Assembly (NCBI RefSeq): GCF_040784935.1
Contig: NZ_CP160680.1
Coordinates: 2,223,501 to 2,287,500, forward strand
Origin: Lewinella sp. LCG006
Lineage (GTDB): Bacteria > Bacteroidota > Bacteroidia > Chitinophagales > Saprospiraceae
Length of the DNA: 64,000 nucleotides
Reading direction: 5' to 3'
Shown here: one piece after another, positions 16,137 through 24,395 of the stretch
How positions within the stretch are numbered: the first letter of the stretch is position 1
Layout: every line of letters begins with the position of its first letter
Made by a program: the position numbers and the translations under genes
The notes under the pieces: model-generated
What the model was told of the DNA's origin: nothing
Databases searched by the model: none
The model's input: only the letters and a program-made list of their open reading frames with translations

Positions 16137-16961
16137 TTAGGCGTTTATCTTTTGAAAAATCAATAAGCCCCATTCGAGTGCATCTTGTTTTACGGCATTT
16201 TCCCAGGTAGAGAGCTCTTGCTCCAGACTTTCTAAAAAGTCAGATGAGGGAGCTTTGAGACCATCTGGAAACGGAGCAGTAATCGCACTCCGGAGTGCTG
16301 CCAAATGCTGAGGAAGGTATTGAGAGAGCATCGCGGTATAGACTTTGAGTAACAAGGCCCGGTCAGCAAATTTCTCGTAATTGGAAACCTCAGGAAAACT
16401 ATCCAACTCCAACAGGTCGGCTACGGTAGCCAAGGCATCCTCTGAAGCTCCTTCCTTTTTCACCAGACTCGTAAAAACGAAACGCCCCTTGGGGTTGAGC
16501 ACTCTTTGTACTTCCCTAAAAAGCTTAGCTTTCTTCTCAACACCAATCATGGTATCCTGCGCCCAGACAATGTCGAAGGTCTCGCGATCAAACGGAAAAG
16601 AGCTCAGCAGGCCTTCAGAAACGCCCACTTTTTTCTCCATCTCTTCCGCTGTAATCTTTTTTTCCAGGAGCTGATTGTAGTCCGTATTAGGATCAAGGCA
16701 TTCGATCTTGCAGCCAAACTCCCTTTCCAGCGCTAACACGGTAGCTCCTAACTGCGAACCAATAACCAGCATTTTGGTACTCTTCGCAATTTTAGGAATC
16801 AACCGCACCATCTTGGCCGTTGTCTGCTCGCAAGCCTCAATTAAGCTTAAGGAATCTGGGCGATAAATGCCCAAATGGAAATACCCCCCGAAAAGTTGTT
16901 CAAAAAACGCGGTAGCAGTGGGGTCACCGCTAAACTTATTAATCGTATTGCTAAATATCAT
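16137..16961 (-). CDS. Class I SAM-dependent methyltransferase
   Basis: The 274-residue protein begins EQLFGGYFHLGIYRPDSLSL, similar to the entry segment of glycine/sarcosine-type and cyclopropane-synthase-like methyltransferases. The SAM-binding motif I is MLVIGSQLGATVLALEREFG; the usual GxGxG appears as GSQLG. An acidic residue after strand 2 (CLDPN) and motif FDIVWAQDTMIGV follow. RVLNPKGRFVFTSLV is the usual post-motif strand. The substrate is unknown; a small amine or lipid is plausible. It stands alone between a terminator and a tRNA. Confidence 0.85.
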   Translation of the reverse strand: MIFSNTINKFSGDPTATAFFEQLFGGYFHLGIYRPDSLSLIEACEQTTAKMVRLIPKIAKSTKMLVIGSQLGATVLALEREFGCKIECLDPNTDYNQLLEKKITAEEMEKKVGVSEGLLSSFPFDRETFDIVWAQDTMIGVEKKAKLFREVQRVLNPKGRFVFTSLVKKEGASEDALATVADLLELDSFPEVSNYEKFADRALLLKVYTAMLSQYLPQHLAALRSAITAPFPDGLKAPSSDFLESLEQELSTWENAVKQDALEWGLLIFQKINA

Positions 16962-16991
16962 AGGCCACCAAAGATAGGAAAAGTTTGGGGC

Positions 16992-17022
16992 AAAAAAAAA
17001 GGAACCTACCGAAGTAGATTCC
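16992..17022 (-). terminator. Intrinsic terminator of the tRNA-Val transcript
   Basis: On the minus strand GGAATCTAC-TTCG-GTAGGTTCC is a stem with a stable UUCG loop followed by nine Ts. It lies 10 bases after the tRNA 3' end. Confidence 0.9.
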
Positions 17023-17031
17023 TAATTTTGT

Positions 17032-17105
17032 GGGCGATGAGAGACTCGAACTCCCGACCCCCTCGGTGTAAACGAGGTGCTCTGAACCAACTGAGCTAAT
17101 CGCCC
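17032..17105 (-). tRNA. tRNA-Val (anticodon TAC)
   Basis: The 74-base minus-strand sequence folds as a cloverleaf. Acceptor arms are GGGCGAT and ATCGCCC, the D arm is GCTC-AGTTGGTTCA-GAGC, the anticodon stem CCTCG/CGAGG encloses TTTACAC, and the T arm is GTCGG-GAGTTCGAGT-with its partner strand. The anticodon TAC reads GTA and, by wobble, other valine codons. CCA is not encoded. A strong promoter (17123-17153) and a terminator (16992-17022) show a single-gene transcript. Confidence 0.96.
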
Positions 17106-17122
17106 TTTGCGTTAAGCGACTG

Positions 17123-17153
17123 CAAATATAGAAGCTATTTTTTTTCTGTGCAA
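17123..17153 (-). promoter_or_regulatory. Bacteroidota-type promoter of tRNA-Val
   Basis: On the minus strand, TTG (17153-17151), a 20-base spacer and TATATTTG (17130-17123) match the TTG / TAnnTTTG consensus exactly. Transcription would begin about 10 bases before the tRNA. It is the cleanest promoter in the window and supports the phylum assignment. Confidence 0.8.
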
Positions 17154-17228
17154 TACCCCAGCAAAAAAAAATAAATTTTTTTCCTCTCTGACTTCCGTAT
17201 TTTTACCTGTATATCCACTTCAATTACT

Positions 17229-19841
17229 ATGAAACGCTTCTTCAAACGTTTGCTCATCATCTTTAGCATTCTTTTTCTGCTCTTATGTGGGGCGGTTTTT
17301 CTGGTTTCTAGCCTGTTTTCAGACCAAATTGGCGAACGCGTCGTCAGGGAATTAAATCAACAACTCAAAAGCGAATTGGAGGTAGAGGGCTTTGAACTTT
17401 CTTTTCTAAGGACCTTCCCCAACATCGGTGCCAACCTCAGAGGAGTCAAACTCAAAGGAACCGACCAGGAAGATCTTCTACTGGCCGAAGAACTTTCTTT
17501 TCGAGCAGGACTGTGGAGCCTGCTGAGTTCAGACATCAAACTCAAATCAGTGGTGCTCAGTGATGGCGTCTTGCGGATTGCGATCGACCGGCAAGGCAAG
17601 GCCAACTATGACATCTTCAAAGACGAAGAAGAGGTGGCCGCAACCCCTACCGAAGGGGAAGCTTCTGCAAGCATCAATCTGGAAAAAGCGGTGGTAAGCA
17701 ACATGAAGCTTTTTTATAGTGACGCGCAGAGCAAGCAACGCCTGACGATGGATATAGAAAAAGCGACTTTCGCCGGAAATTTTGGCAGTAGCCAATACCA
17801 ACTAAAGAGTGATGCCAATTTATTTGTCCAATATTTGGAATCTGACGGCAGCAACCTGCTCAGCAATCGTCCACTGATTTACAATACAGAAATTGCCGTC
17901 AATTCAGAGGAAGGCCAATACCAAATTGACAAACTACAACTTCAAGTGGGAGAGCTCCCCCTGGAAGCCTCGGGTAATTTCCGCATCCAAGGGGAAGAAA
18001 CCTACATCGACCTAAGCTTTAGTAGTGAGGATGGGCAATTGCAAGATGTCCTCACCTTGCTTCCTGACGAATATAAAAACCAGTTAAATGGTATAGAGAC
18101 GGATGGTGATTTTAGTTTGAATGCAACCATTCAAGGAATACAAACCAAGCAAAAACAACCAAAAATAACCGCCGAGCTTCGCTTCTCTGATGGTCGTATC
18201 TCTGGCGAGCGGGTCAATGCCAGGGTCCGCGACCTGGGCTTTTTGGCGTATTATACCAATGGCCCCCAACAAAACGACAAGACCTCAAAATTGGTGATTG
18301 AAAACCTCCACGGTGAATTTGAGCGCGAACCTTTTGCGCTTGATCTGACGATCGAGAATTTCACCGAACCCAGTGTCGTTTTTGCAGCTGATGGCACCTT
18401 GGCCCCTGGTGCCCTCCTTGCTTTCATTCCCGACGAGCGGATTACTGCCGGTAATGGAAAAATTCATATCAACCGACTTAATATAAGAGGTCGGTACGAG
18501 GACATGCTACGCAGCAGCAGCATTGGAAGGGTAGACATGAGTGGCTCCGTAAGTTTTGCCGACGCTGGCTTTACCATCAACGGGGAAGATCTGAAATTAA
18601 GCAGCGGCGAGATCACGCTAGAACAAAATACCATGTTCGCCAAAGCAATCACGCTGGAAGCACCAGGTACGCAAATGTTTTTCGACGGCCGCGCCACCAA
18701 TTTCCTTCCCGTCATACTGGCTGATTCCGTCAACTCACAAGGAGCTACGCTCTTTTTTGATGCGCGCTTAAGGGCAACCGAACTGGATATTGACCAACTC
18801 ATGGCCTTCGGAGCTCCATCTGAAATGGCCCAGGAAGAAGCCCAGGCTACTGGAACAGTCGACTCCCTTGCTCAGGCGGAAGTGGAAAAGCGACAATTTT
18901 TCACCCAATTCCTGGATGGTACCTTCGCTGCCGACATCCAAAGTTTCAATTACGAGTTAATCGAAGGACAAGATTTCAAAGGCAACCTCACCTTCAAAGA
19001 CGGTACAATGACCATTGCCGGCAACACCAAAACCATGGATGGTGAATTCCTATTGGATGGTGAGATGAAGTTTACAGAAGCCCCTGTGTTGACCGCAAAA
19101 CTGAGTGGCAACAGGATAAACATCTATGAATTCTTCCGCCAAGCAGAAAATTTTGGTCAAGACTTCCTCGTAGCTGACAACCTGGAAGGACGCCTTGATA
19201 CCCGAATTTTTATTGAAGCCCACTTTGACAATGCGGGCAATTTTGTAGAGGACCAACTCCGGGTTTTGGCTGGTGTTGGGCTCAAAGACGGGGTGTTGAA
19301 AAATTTTGCGATGCTGGAAGATTTTTCTTCTTTCGTAAACATCCGTGATTTAAGAGAGATACGTTTTACCAATCTCCAGAACTTCTTCGAGGTAAAAAAC
19401 AGTAAACTCTACATCCCCGTGATGTTTATCCAGAGCAATGCGCTCAACATGACCATTAGTGGAGAGCATACTTTCGAGCAGGACATCAACTACTTTGTAA
19501 AGGTGAATGCCGGACAAGTGATGGCCGATCGCTTCCGCCGACACAATCCAAAACTCAAGCCGAAGCCCGCAAAGAGAAAGGGCTTCTTCAACCTTTACTA
19601 CGCTATTTTAGGCAACCTGGACAATTACAACTTTGTCTCTGACAAACGCCGGGTACAAAATGATTTTCAGGAAAGCGAAGCTCGCAAACGCGACATCCAC
19701 TACGAGTTGGAACGCATCTTTGGCACCATCATCGAACTCGTTGATGAACCTCTCGATTGGCGGGACATTCCTGAATACCAGGAAGACCCTAACAGTGATG
19801 AGCCAGAATTTTTGGACATGGAAATTGAGGGAGGGAATTAA
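17229..19841 (+). CDS. AsmA-like inner-membrane protein
   Basis: The 870-residue protein has one N-terminal membrane anchor (LLIIFSILFLLLCGAVFLVSS) followed directly by an AsmA-type domain (ERVVRELNQQLKSELEVEGF, FPNIGANLRGVKLKG). A long repetitive beta region follows, and a C-terminal AsmA_2-like part (LEGRLDTRIFIEAHF, LKDGVLKNFAMLEDFSSF). Proteins of the AsmA/TamB group form long bridge-like beta structures thought to move lipids between membranes. The final 100 residues are charged and probably cytoplasm-free linker. The gene stands alone, and its stop overlaps that of the convergent neighbour by 4 bases. The exact substrate is unknown. Confidence 0.9.
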   Translation: MKRFFKRLLIIFSILFLLLCGAVFLVSSLFSDQIGERVVRELNQQLKSELEVEGFELSFLRTFPNIGANLRGVKLKGTDQEDLLLAEELSFRAGLWSLLSSDIKLKSVVLSDGVLRIAIDRQGKANYDIFKDEEEVAATPTEGEASASINLEKAVVSNMKLFYSDAQSKQRLTMDIEKATFAGNFGSSQYQLKSDANLFVQYLESDGSNLLSNRPLIYNTEIAVNSEEGQYQIDKLQLQVGELPLEASGNFRIQGEETYIDLSFSSEDGQLQDVLTLLPDEYKNQLNGIETDGDFSLNATIQGIQTKQKQPKITAELRFSDGRISGERVNARVRDLGFLAYYTNGPQQNDKTSKLVIENLHGEFEREPFALDLTIENFTEPSVVFAADGTLAPGALLAFIPDERITAGNGKIHINRLNIRGRYEDMLRSSSIGRVDMSGSVSFADAGFTINGEDLKLSSGEITLEQNTMFAKAITLEAPGTQMFFDGRATNFLPVILADSVNSQGATLFFDARLRATELDIDQLMAFGAPSEMAQEEAQATGTVDSLAQAEVEKRQFFTQFLDGTFAADIQSFNYELIEGQDFKGNLTFKDGTMTIAGNTKTMDGEFLLDGEMKFTEAPVLTAKLSGNRINIYEFFRQAENFGQDFLVADNLEGRLDTRIFIEAHFDNAGNFVEDQLRVLAGVGLKDGVLKNFAMLEDFSSFVNIRDLREIRFTNLQNFFEVKNSKLYIPVMFIQSNALNMTISGEHTFEQDINYFVKVNAGQVMADRFRRHNPKLKPKPAKRKGFFNLYYAILGNLDNYNFVSDKRRVQNDFQESEARKRDIHYELERIFGTIIELVDEPLDWRDIPEYQEDPNSDEPEFLDMEIEGGN

Positions 19842-21289
19842 TTCTTCCAATCCTTCTTCTCCTGCTCAATGTGGTGCAATACCACCTTGACACCATACTT
19901 CTCCTTGATATGCCGCGCCAGGCAATCCGCTGCATAAACCGAACGGTGCTGCCCACCGGTACAGCCAAAGTTTACTTGTAAGTGGGTAAAACTACGGTCA
20001 ATGTAGTCTTCAACGGCGTTGTCTACGATACGGTAAACATCCTGGAGGTAATTGCCTATTTCGCTGTGGTGCTGAAGAAAATTAATCACCGCTTCATCTC
20101 TTCCGGTCAGTTTTTTGTAGGGCTCATAGCGGCCGGGGTTGTGAATAAAGCGACAATCAAAAACAAAGCCGCCGCCGTTGCCGCTTGTGTCTTCAGGTAC
20201 ACCTGTTTGTTTGTAACTAAAACTATTGATCCCTACGGTGAGTAAACTGGAGCTTGCCTTGATCTTATCAAAGGGTTCAAATTGTTTTGAGGCGATCAAC
20301 TCTTCCAGTGCCCGCCGCAATTCCGGGATAGCTACGGGTATTTTATCGTTGTCGAAGAGCCATTTTATATTTCGCAAAGCGAAAGGAATACTCTGCAAAA
20401 AGTGCTCTTTTCGCTCGTAAAGGCCGCGGAAGCCATACGCGCCCAACACCTGTACACAACGCATGAATACATAGCCGTAATAGTGAGGGATGAAAGCCTC
20501 ACGATCAATGGGGCAAATCGGCTCCAAAGCATCTAGATAATGGTGCAGCAATTCTTCCCGGATATCTTCTGGGATGTTGGCCTTAGCTTGATAGAGCAGG
20601 CTGGCCAAATCGTACTGCAATGCACCCCGGCGCCCTCCCTGGTAATCAATGAAAATGGGTTCACCGTTCTTGATCATGATGTTGCGGGTCTGAAAATCCC
20701 GGAACATAAAATGATCGGTATTGGTCTCCAACAAGAAATCCGAGAGAGTATGAGCGTCTTCTTCCAGGGCCTGTTCGTCAAAAGGAATATAAGCCAGCCT
20801 TAAAAAGTAATACTTGAAGTAGTTGAAGTCCCATAACATCGACTGCTTATCGAAGTTGGTGCGAGGAAAGCATTTTTCATAGTCCAAACCATCCCCTCCG
20901 AGTACTTGCAAGCGAGCGAGTTGCTCTACAACCCTTTTGTAGATTTTCACCAGATAATCCGGGAAGTAGTCTCCTTTTTGCAAGAGATAACTATATAAGG
21001 TAGTTGCGCCCAGGTCTTCTTGCAGATAGATATGCTGCGCCAGATTTTCTGCAAAAATTTCCGGCACAGGTAATCCTTTGGCATGAAAATGCCGGGAAAA
21101 ACTCAGGAAAGCCTCATTTTCTTGCAGGTGTGGGTTGTAGGCCCCTACTGCCAATTTATGCTTACTCTGTAGCCGGTAATAAATACGATCCGAACCGGAA
21201 GGAGCAAGTGGGAGTACCAATGTTGGGATTTCACCCGCCCACTCCTCAAAAAGAGTGCTCAGGCGTTGTTCTATTGCAATTGAGGCCAT
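19838..21289 (-). CDS. AmgK-like sugar kinase fused to a RapZ C-terminal domain
   Basis: Residues about 1 to 330 are an aminoglycoside-phosphotransferase-fold kinase with catalytic loop FRDFQTRNIMI and metal-binding IDYQGGRRG. These motifs resemble AmgK-type N-acetylmuramate/GlcNAc anomeric kinases more than antibiotic kinases. Residues about 350 to 483 match the C-terminal half of RapZ (INSFSYKQTGVP, FVFDCRFIHNPG, LTGRD, FGCTGGQHRSVYAADCLA), the domain that binds glucosamine-6-phosphate and RNA in Enterobacteria. The N-terminal P-loop NTPase of RapZ is absent. The fusion suggests coupling of cell-wall amino-sugar recycling to sensing of an amino sugar. The order of domains is clear; the role is inferred. 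Confidence 0.9.
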   Translation of the reverse strand: MASIAIEQRLSTLFEEWAGEIPTLVLPLAPSGSDRIYYRLQSKHKLAVGAYNPHLQENEAFLSFSRHFHAKGLPVPEIFAENLAQHIYLQEDLGATTLYSYLLQKGDYFPDYLVKIYKRVVEQLARLQVLGGDGLDYEKCFPRTNFDKQSMLWDFNYFKYYFLRLAYIPFDEQALEEDAHTLSDFLLETNTDHFMFRDFQTRNIMIKNGEPIFIDYQGGRRGALQYDLASLLYQAKANIPEDIREELLHHYLDALEPICPIDREAFIPHYYGYVFMRCVQVLGAYGFRGLYERKEHFLQSIPFALRNIKWLFDNDKIPVAIPELRRALEELIASKQFEPFDKIKASSSLLTVGINSFSYKQTGVPEDTSGNGGGFVFDCRFIHNPGRYEPYKKLTGRDEAVINFLQHHSEIGNYLQDVYRIVDNAVEDYIDRSFTHLQVNFGCTGGQHRSVYAADCLARHIKEKYGVKVVLHHIEQEKKDWKN

Positions 21290-21318
21290 TGATTATTAAG
21301 TATTATTCCGCAAAGGTA

Positions 21319-21363
21319 AAAAAGAAAAAGCCTTGTTAGCAGTCAAAAACCACTAACAAGGCT
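21319..21363 (-). terminator. Intrinsic terminator of the moaD-moaE-GT2-sigma operon
   Basis: AGCCTTGTTAG and CTAACAAGGCT form a perfect 11-pair stem around a 13-base loop. On the minus strand it is followed by TTTTTCTTTTTT. It lies downstream of the ECF sigma gene. Confidence 0.88.
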
Positions 21364-21421
21364 GGGGGAGCAAACGGTAAAAAATGGTTTACTCCAATGG
21401 TAACCTCTCAATTTTATAAGC

Positions 21422-22078
21422 TCAAACTGCTGCGGCTCGGCGATGCCCACGGTGTACTTCCAAATAAGCACTAGCACCCGGGCGGCTCAATAAATCCAAA
21501 AGCAATTCTTTGGCTCTAAATAGCTGTGCTTTCACCGTTCCTAAAGGAATATCAAGCTCGGTAGCTATTTCATCATAACTCAGCTCTTGAAAATAGCGCA
21601 ACTCAATCATAGTACGGTATTTTTCGTTCAAGCGCCCTAGTACCTGCCGCATCAAACCTATCCGTTGTTCCCGAATAACGGCTTCCTCGGGATTGAGGCC
21701 CGTAGCGTGTAGGGTGCTGGAATAATCTTGCTGGCCTTCTTCGTCCATTCTTTCATCAATAGACAGCACTGTCAATCTTTTCTTGCGAACATGGTCAATA
21801 CAATTATTGACGGCTATCTTATAGAGCCAAGTGCTAAAGGCATAAGTGGGTACGTAAGAGCCCATTCGGGTAAAAGCTTTACCAAAAGCTTCCATGGTGA
21901 GATCATAGGCGTCTTCACGGTCATTGGTCATTCTCAGCATCAAGTGATAGATGCTGGATTTGTGACGTTCCATGAGTAAGGTGTACGACTGCTGACACCC
22001 ATCTTTAGCTCGTTCTACGAGCTCAAAATCATTGAGTGCTTTTTGCGTAAGTCTGGGATTTTTAACTGCTACTTCCAT
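21422..22078 (-). CDS. ECF-type RNA polymerase sigma factor
   Basis: The 218-residue protein has region 2 (YTLLMERHKSSIYHLMLRMT, DREDAYDLTMEAFGKAFTRM, FSTWLYKIAVNNCIDHVRKK) and region 4 (LNEKYRTMIELRYFQELSYD, EIATELDIPLGTVKAQLFRA). A linker of about 35 residues separates them. No anti-sigma gene is adjacent. The start at 22078 overlaps the end of the glycosyltransferase gene by 10 bases, so the sigma factor is translated as part of an operon with moaD, moaE and the glycosyltransferase. It may regulate envelope functions, but no target is evident. Confidence 0.93.
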   Translation of the reverse strand: MEVAVKNPRLTQKALNDFELVERAKDGCQQSYTLLMERHKSSIYHLMLRMTNDREDAYDLTMEAFGKAFTRMGSYVPTYAFSTWLYKIAVNNCIDHVRKKRLTVLSIDERMDEEGQQDYSSTLHATGLNPEEAVIREQRIGLMRQVLGRLNEKYRTMIELRYFQELSYDEIATELDIPLGTVKAQLFRAKELLLDLLSRPGASAYLEVHRGHRRAAAV

Positions 22079-23229
22079 TGTTGTATTCGGCTACCGGTTA
22101 ATAATGTCGGCACGAATAAGAAGTAATAACCTAGGTATAGAAAATCCAGTAAGGGGAGAAAGGGCAGCAAATTTTGCTCGCCCAGGAGTTTACTGGCTCC
22201 CAATGATACCCGGAGGACTACTCCCATCCGCACCATGTAATTTAGTGTCAGATAGTACCACACTTCGGGAAGGAGTATTAACAAAAGGAAAGTAGCCGCG
22301 TAAAAGATGAAATGGCTTAAAGCCAAAGCACCTAGTGCGATCTGATCTTGCCAGCGATAATAACTGCCTACACTAAGGTGGCGTCGTTTTTGGATGTAGT
22401 AGCCTCGCCAAGAGGAATGGGGACGAGAGTAAACTCTGGTCTCCGGAAAAACATTAATCGTAGTATTTTCCGCACAAGCTACCTGGTTTACCAGAAGATC
22501 ATCGTCTCCTGATATGAGGTGAGCATGCTTGCTAAAGCCATTGGCTTGCCAAAAAATAGATCGGTGATAGGCTAAATTACGCCCAACACCCATGTAGGGA
22601 TGGCCAGCTAATGCAAATGATAAATATTGTATGGCAGTGTAGAAAGCCTCGAAGCGAATAAAGCGGTTAAGCCATCCTCTTCGTTTTTGGTAGGGACCAT
22701 AACCAAGAACAATGGTTTTGTTCTTCAGAAATGATCTTTGCATCATCTTCAACCACTGCTTGCTTATAGGCTGGCAGTCAGCATCAGATAGGAAAAGTAA
22801 TTCAAAGCTCGATTGTGTAATGCCGTAGCTCAAAGCTGCTTTCTTACCCGGAGGAGTTTGCTCCTTCATCGAAAGCAGGCGTAAGATCGAATATTTTTTT
22901 TGAAATTCCAAAACAACTTCCTCAGTTTTATCTGAAGAATTATCATTTACTACCAACACCTCGAATTTCGGGTAGTCTTGTTCAAGGAAAAAAGGTAGAT
23001 TTTTTTGCAGTTGCTCCGCTTCGTTGTGCGCACATATAATAATGGTGACCGGGGGAAGTTCTTCTGTTGGCTTTATGGGTAGCTCCGGCAATTGGTACTT
23101 GGCAAACCGCTGGAAACGTATCCCCCAAAAAAAGTATTGCACCAGGGAAGCCAATACCAATGCAACAACGGTTAAAGTAATCAACATCAGACTAAGGATG
23201 GGCCGCCACCCAAACTTCTCCATCCGCAA
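22069..23229 (-). CDS. Membrane glycosyltransferase family 2
   Basis: The 386-residue protein has an N-terminal membrane helix (ILSLMLITLTVVALVLASLV), then a GT-A domain: PPVTIIICAHNEAEQLQKNL, VLVVNDNSSDKTEEVV and FLSDADCQPI. The last contains the DxD metal site, and SGDDDLLVNQ acts as acceptor-side motif. At least two C-terminal helices follow (IFYAATFLLLILLPEVWYYL). It fits processive or lipid-linked GT2 enzymes of the inner membrane. The start at 23229 overlaps moaE by 38 bases; 23223 keeps the whole first helix and 23187 would avoid the overlap but shorten it. Confidence 0.92.
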   Translation of the reverse strand: MRMEKFGWRPILSLMLITLTVVALVLASLVQYFFWGIRFQRFAKYQLPELPIKPTEELPPVTIIICAHNEAEQLQKNLPFFLEQDYPKFEVLVVNDNSSDKTEEVVLEFQKKYSILRLLSMKEQTPPGKKAALSYGITQSSFELLFLSDADCQPISKQWLKMMQRSFLKNKTIVLGYGPYQKRRGWLNRFIRFEAFYTAIQYLSFALAGHPYMGVGRNLAYHRSIFWQANGFSKHAHLISGDDDLLVNQVACAENTTINVFPETRVYSRPHSSWRGYYIQKRRHLSVGSYYRWQDQIALGALALSHFIFYAATFLLLILLPEVWYYLTLNYMVRMGVVLRVSLGASKLLGEQNLLPFLPLLDFLYLGYYFLFVPTLLTGSRIQQWK

Positions 23230-23611
23230 AAATCTCTTTCTTCCAGATGGGTACCGTTTCTTTTAAGGTATCAATGGCATATTGACAAGCAGCAAAGGCC
23301 GCCGCGCGATGGGCGGTGCCTACAGCAATAACCACGGCAATATCTCCGATAGCCAGCTCCCCTACACGGTGGTGGATGGCCACCTTACTTCCCGGCCAGC
23401 GCTCAGTAACCGTAGTAGCGATTTTATGCATTTCTTTAATCGCCATTGGCTCATAAGCCTCAAAATCAAGGCGTAAGACCTCCTTGCCTTGGGTATGGTT
23501 GCGCACCGTACCCACAAATAGCACCAAGCCACCCTTATCGGGGGCCGCTACCCATTGCTGACAGGCCGCCGCATCTAACGGAGTACTCAATAGTTGTATA
23601 TCAATAGCCAT
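23192..23611 (-). CDS. moaE: Molybdopterin synthase catalytic subunit
   Basis: The 139-residue protein matches MoaE over its length. GGLVLFVGTVRNHTQGKEV is the signature, YEPMAIKEM and IHHRVGELAIGDIAV follow, and the C-terminal VPIWKKEIFADGEVW carries the catalytic lysines. With MoaD it transfers two sulfurs to precursor Z to form molybdopterin. It lies 37 bases after moaD. No other moa genes are in the window. Confidence 0.95.
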   Translation of the reverse strand: MAIDIQLLSTPLDAAACQQWVAAPDKGGLVLFVGTVRNHTQGKEVLRLDFEAYEPMAIKEMHKIATTVTERWPGSKVAIHHRVGELAIGDIAVVIAVGTAHRAAAFAACQYAIDTLKETVPIWKKEIFADGEVWVAAHP

Positions 23612-23648
23612 AATGAGGTATTCGTATTGTGTATAAAATCGAGTGGCC

Positions 23649-23897
23649 CTATCCTCCTGCTACTGGAGGGATAATGACCACCTCATCGTCAGCACTGATA
23701 AGTTGACTCTCACCAGCGTATTCAGCGTTTACAGCTATCGCCAATGAAGTCAATTCTTTAAAAGCGGGGTAGCGTTCTTTGAGTAGCTCCAACAACTGGC
23801 CTACCGTCAGGTTTTTCTCGCTGGATAACTTAATATTTGGGCCTCCAAGAATATCTCTGGCTATCCCAAATGCTAATATGTTTATCTCCATCAACAC
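23649..23897 (-). CDS. moaD: Molybdopterin synthase sulfur-carrier subunit
   Basis: The 82-residue protein has the ubiquitin-like beta-grasp pattern and ends in the required Gly-Gly (EVVIIPPVAGG), whose terminal thiocarboxylate donates sulfur to MoaE. VNAEYAGESQLISADDEV is the typical loop before the last strand. A start two codons later (23891) is also possible. It is first in an operon with moaE. Confidence 0.95.
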   Translation of the reverse strand: MLMEINILAFGIARDILGGPNIKLSSEKNLTVGQLLELLKERYPAFKELTSLAIAVNAEYAGESQLISADDEVVIIPPVAGG

Positions 23898-24395
23898 TTT
23901 ATATTAATTATAAATACGAATCAACAAACGAGGCTCATGCTTAAATTTCTTACTTTTTTAACAAAACTTTAACACTTAAATGATCGCTTCGCCAGAAAGA
24001 CCCCAAGATCGTTATTTTATTCTGCCGCGTCTTACCCTTCCGGCGATTTATATGGACAGAACCACCATAAAGCATAGAAACAAAGGAGAAAATTTCACTC
24101 TTTAAACTCCCCAACCCTCTGAAAAATAGGAAACTAGGCTCTTTTTCAATGTGTTACCCCGCAAAACTTGCTATCCGTTGAAAAAGGGAATAATTTTGCG
24201 CTCAAGTTACCGCACAGTGTGGCAACATCATTTGTTAAAGTTACGATGACAAGTAACAATTTATCTTTTAAAAGGATAAAGCAAGTGAAACCCGGTTTAC
24301 CCCAGTTAAGAAATATTATATCCCCAATCACTGTAATCCCCAGTGATTTAATATTTCAAAACTACAACCGGCTTTGTTTGACGAAACTGAAAAGA
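23898..24395. other. Intergenic region without a recognised gene
   Basis: About 500 bases separate divergent moaD and the first transglycosylase. The frame of the transglycosylase stays open upstream to 24168, but the extra residues have no family likeness and precede a proper signal peptide. CTTTTTCAA near 24140 and TTGAAAAAG near 24178 could pair. I see no known riboswitch or RNA gene. Confidence 0.5.

Noticed and set aside
24168-24395. Longer start for the first transglycosylase at 24168
   Set aside because: The extra 76 residues precede a proper signal peptide and have no family likeness.
23898-24395. Molybdenum-cofactor riboswitch upstream of moaD
   Set aside because: I could not find the conserved stem pattern of the Moco motif on the minus strand, and the region is AT-rich and unstructured by eye.
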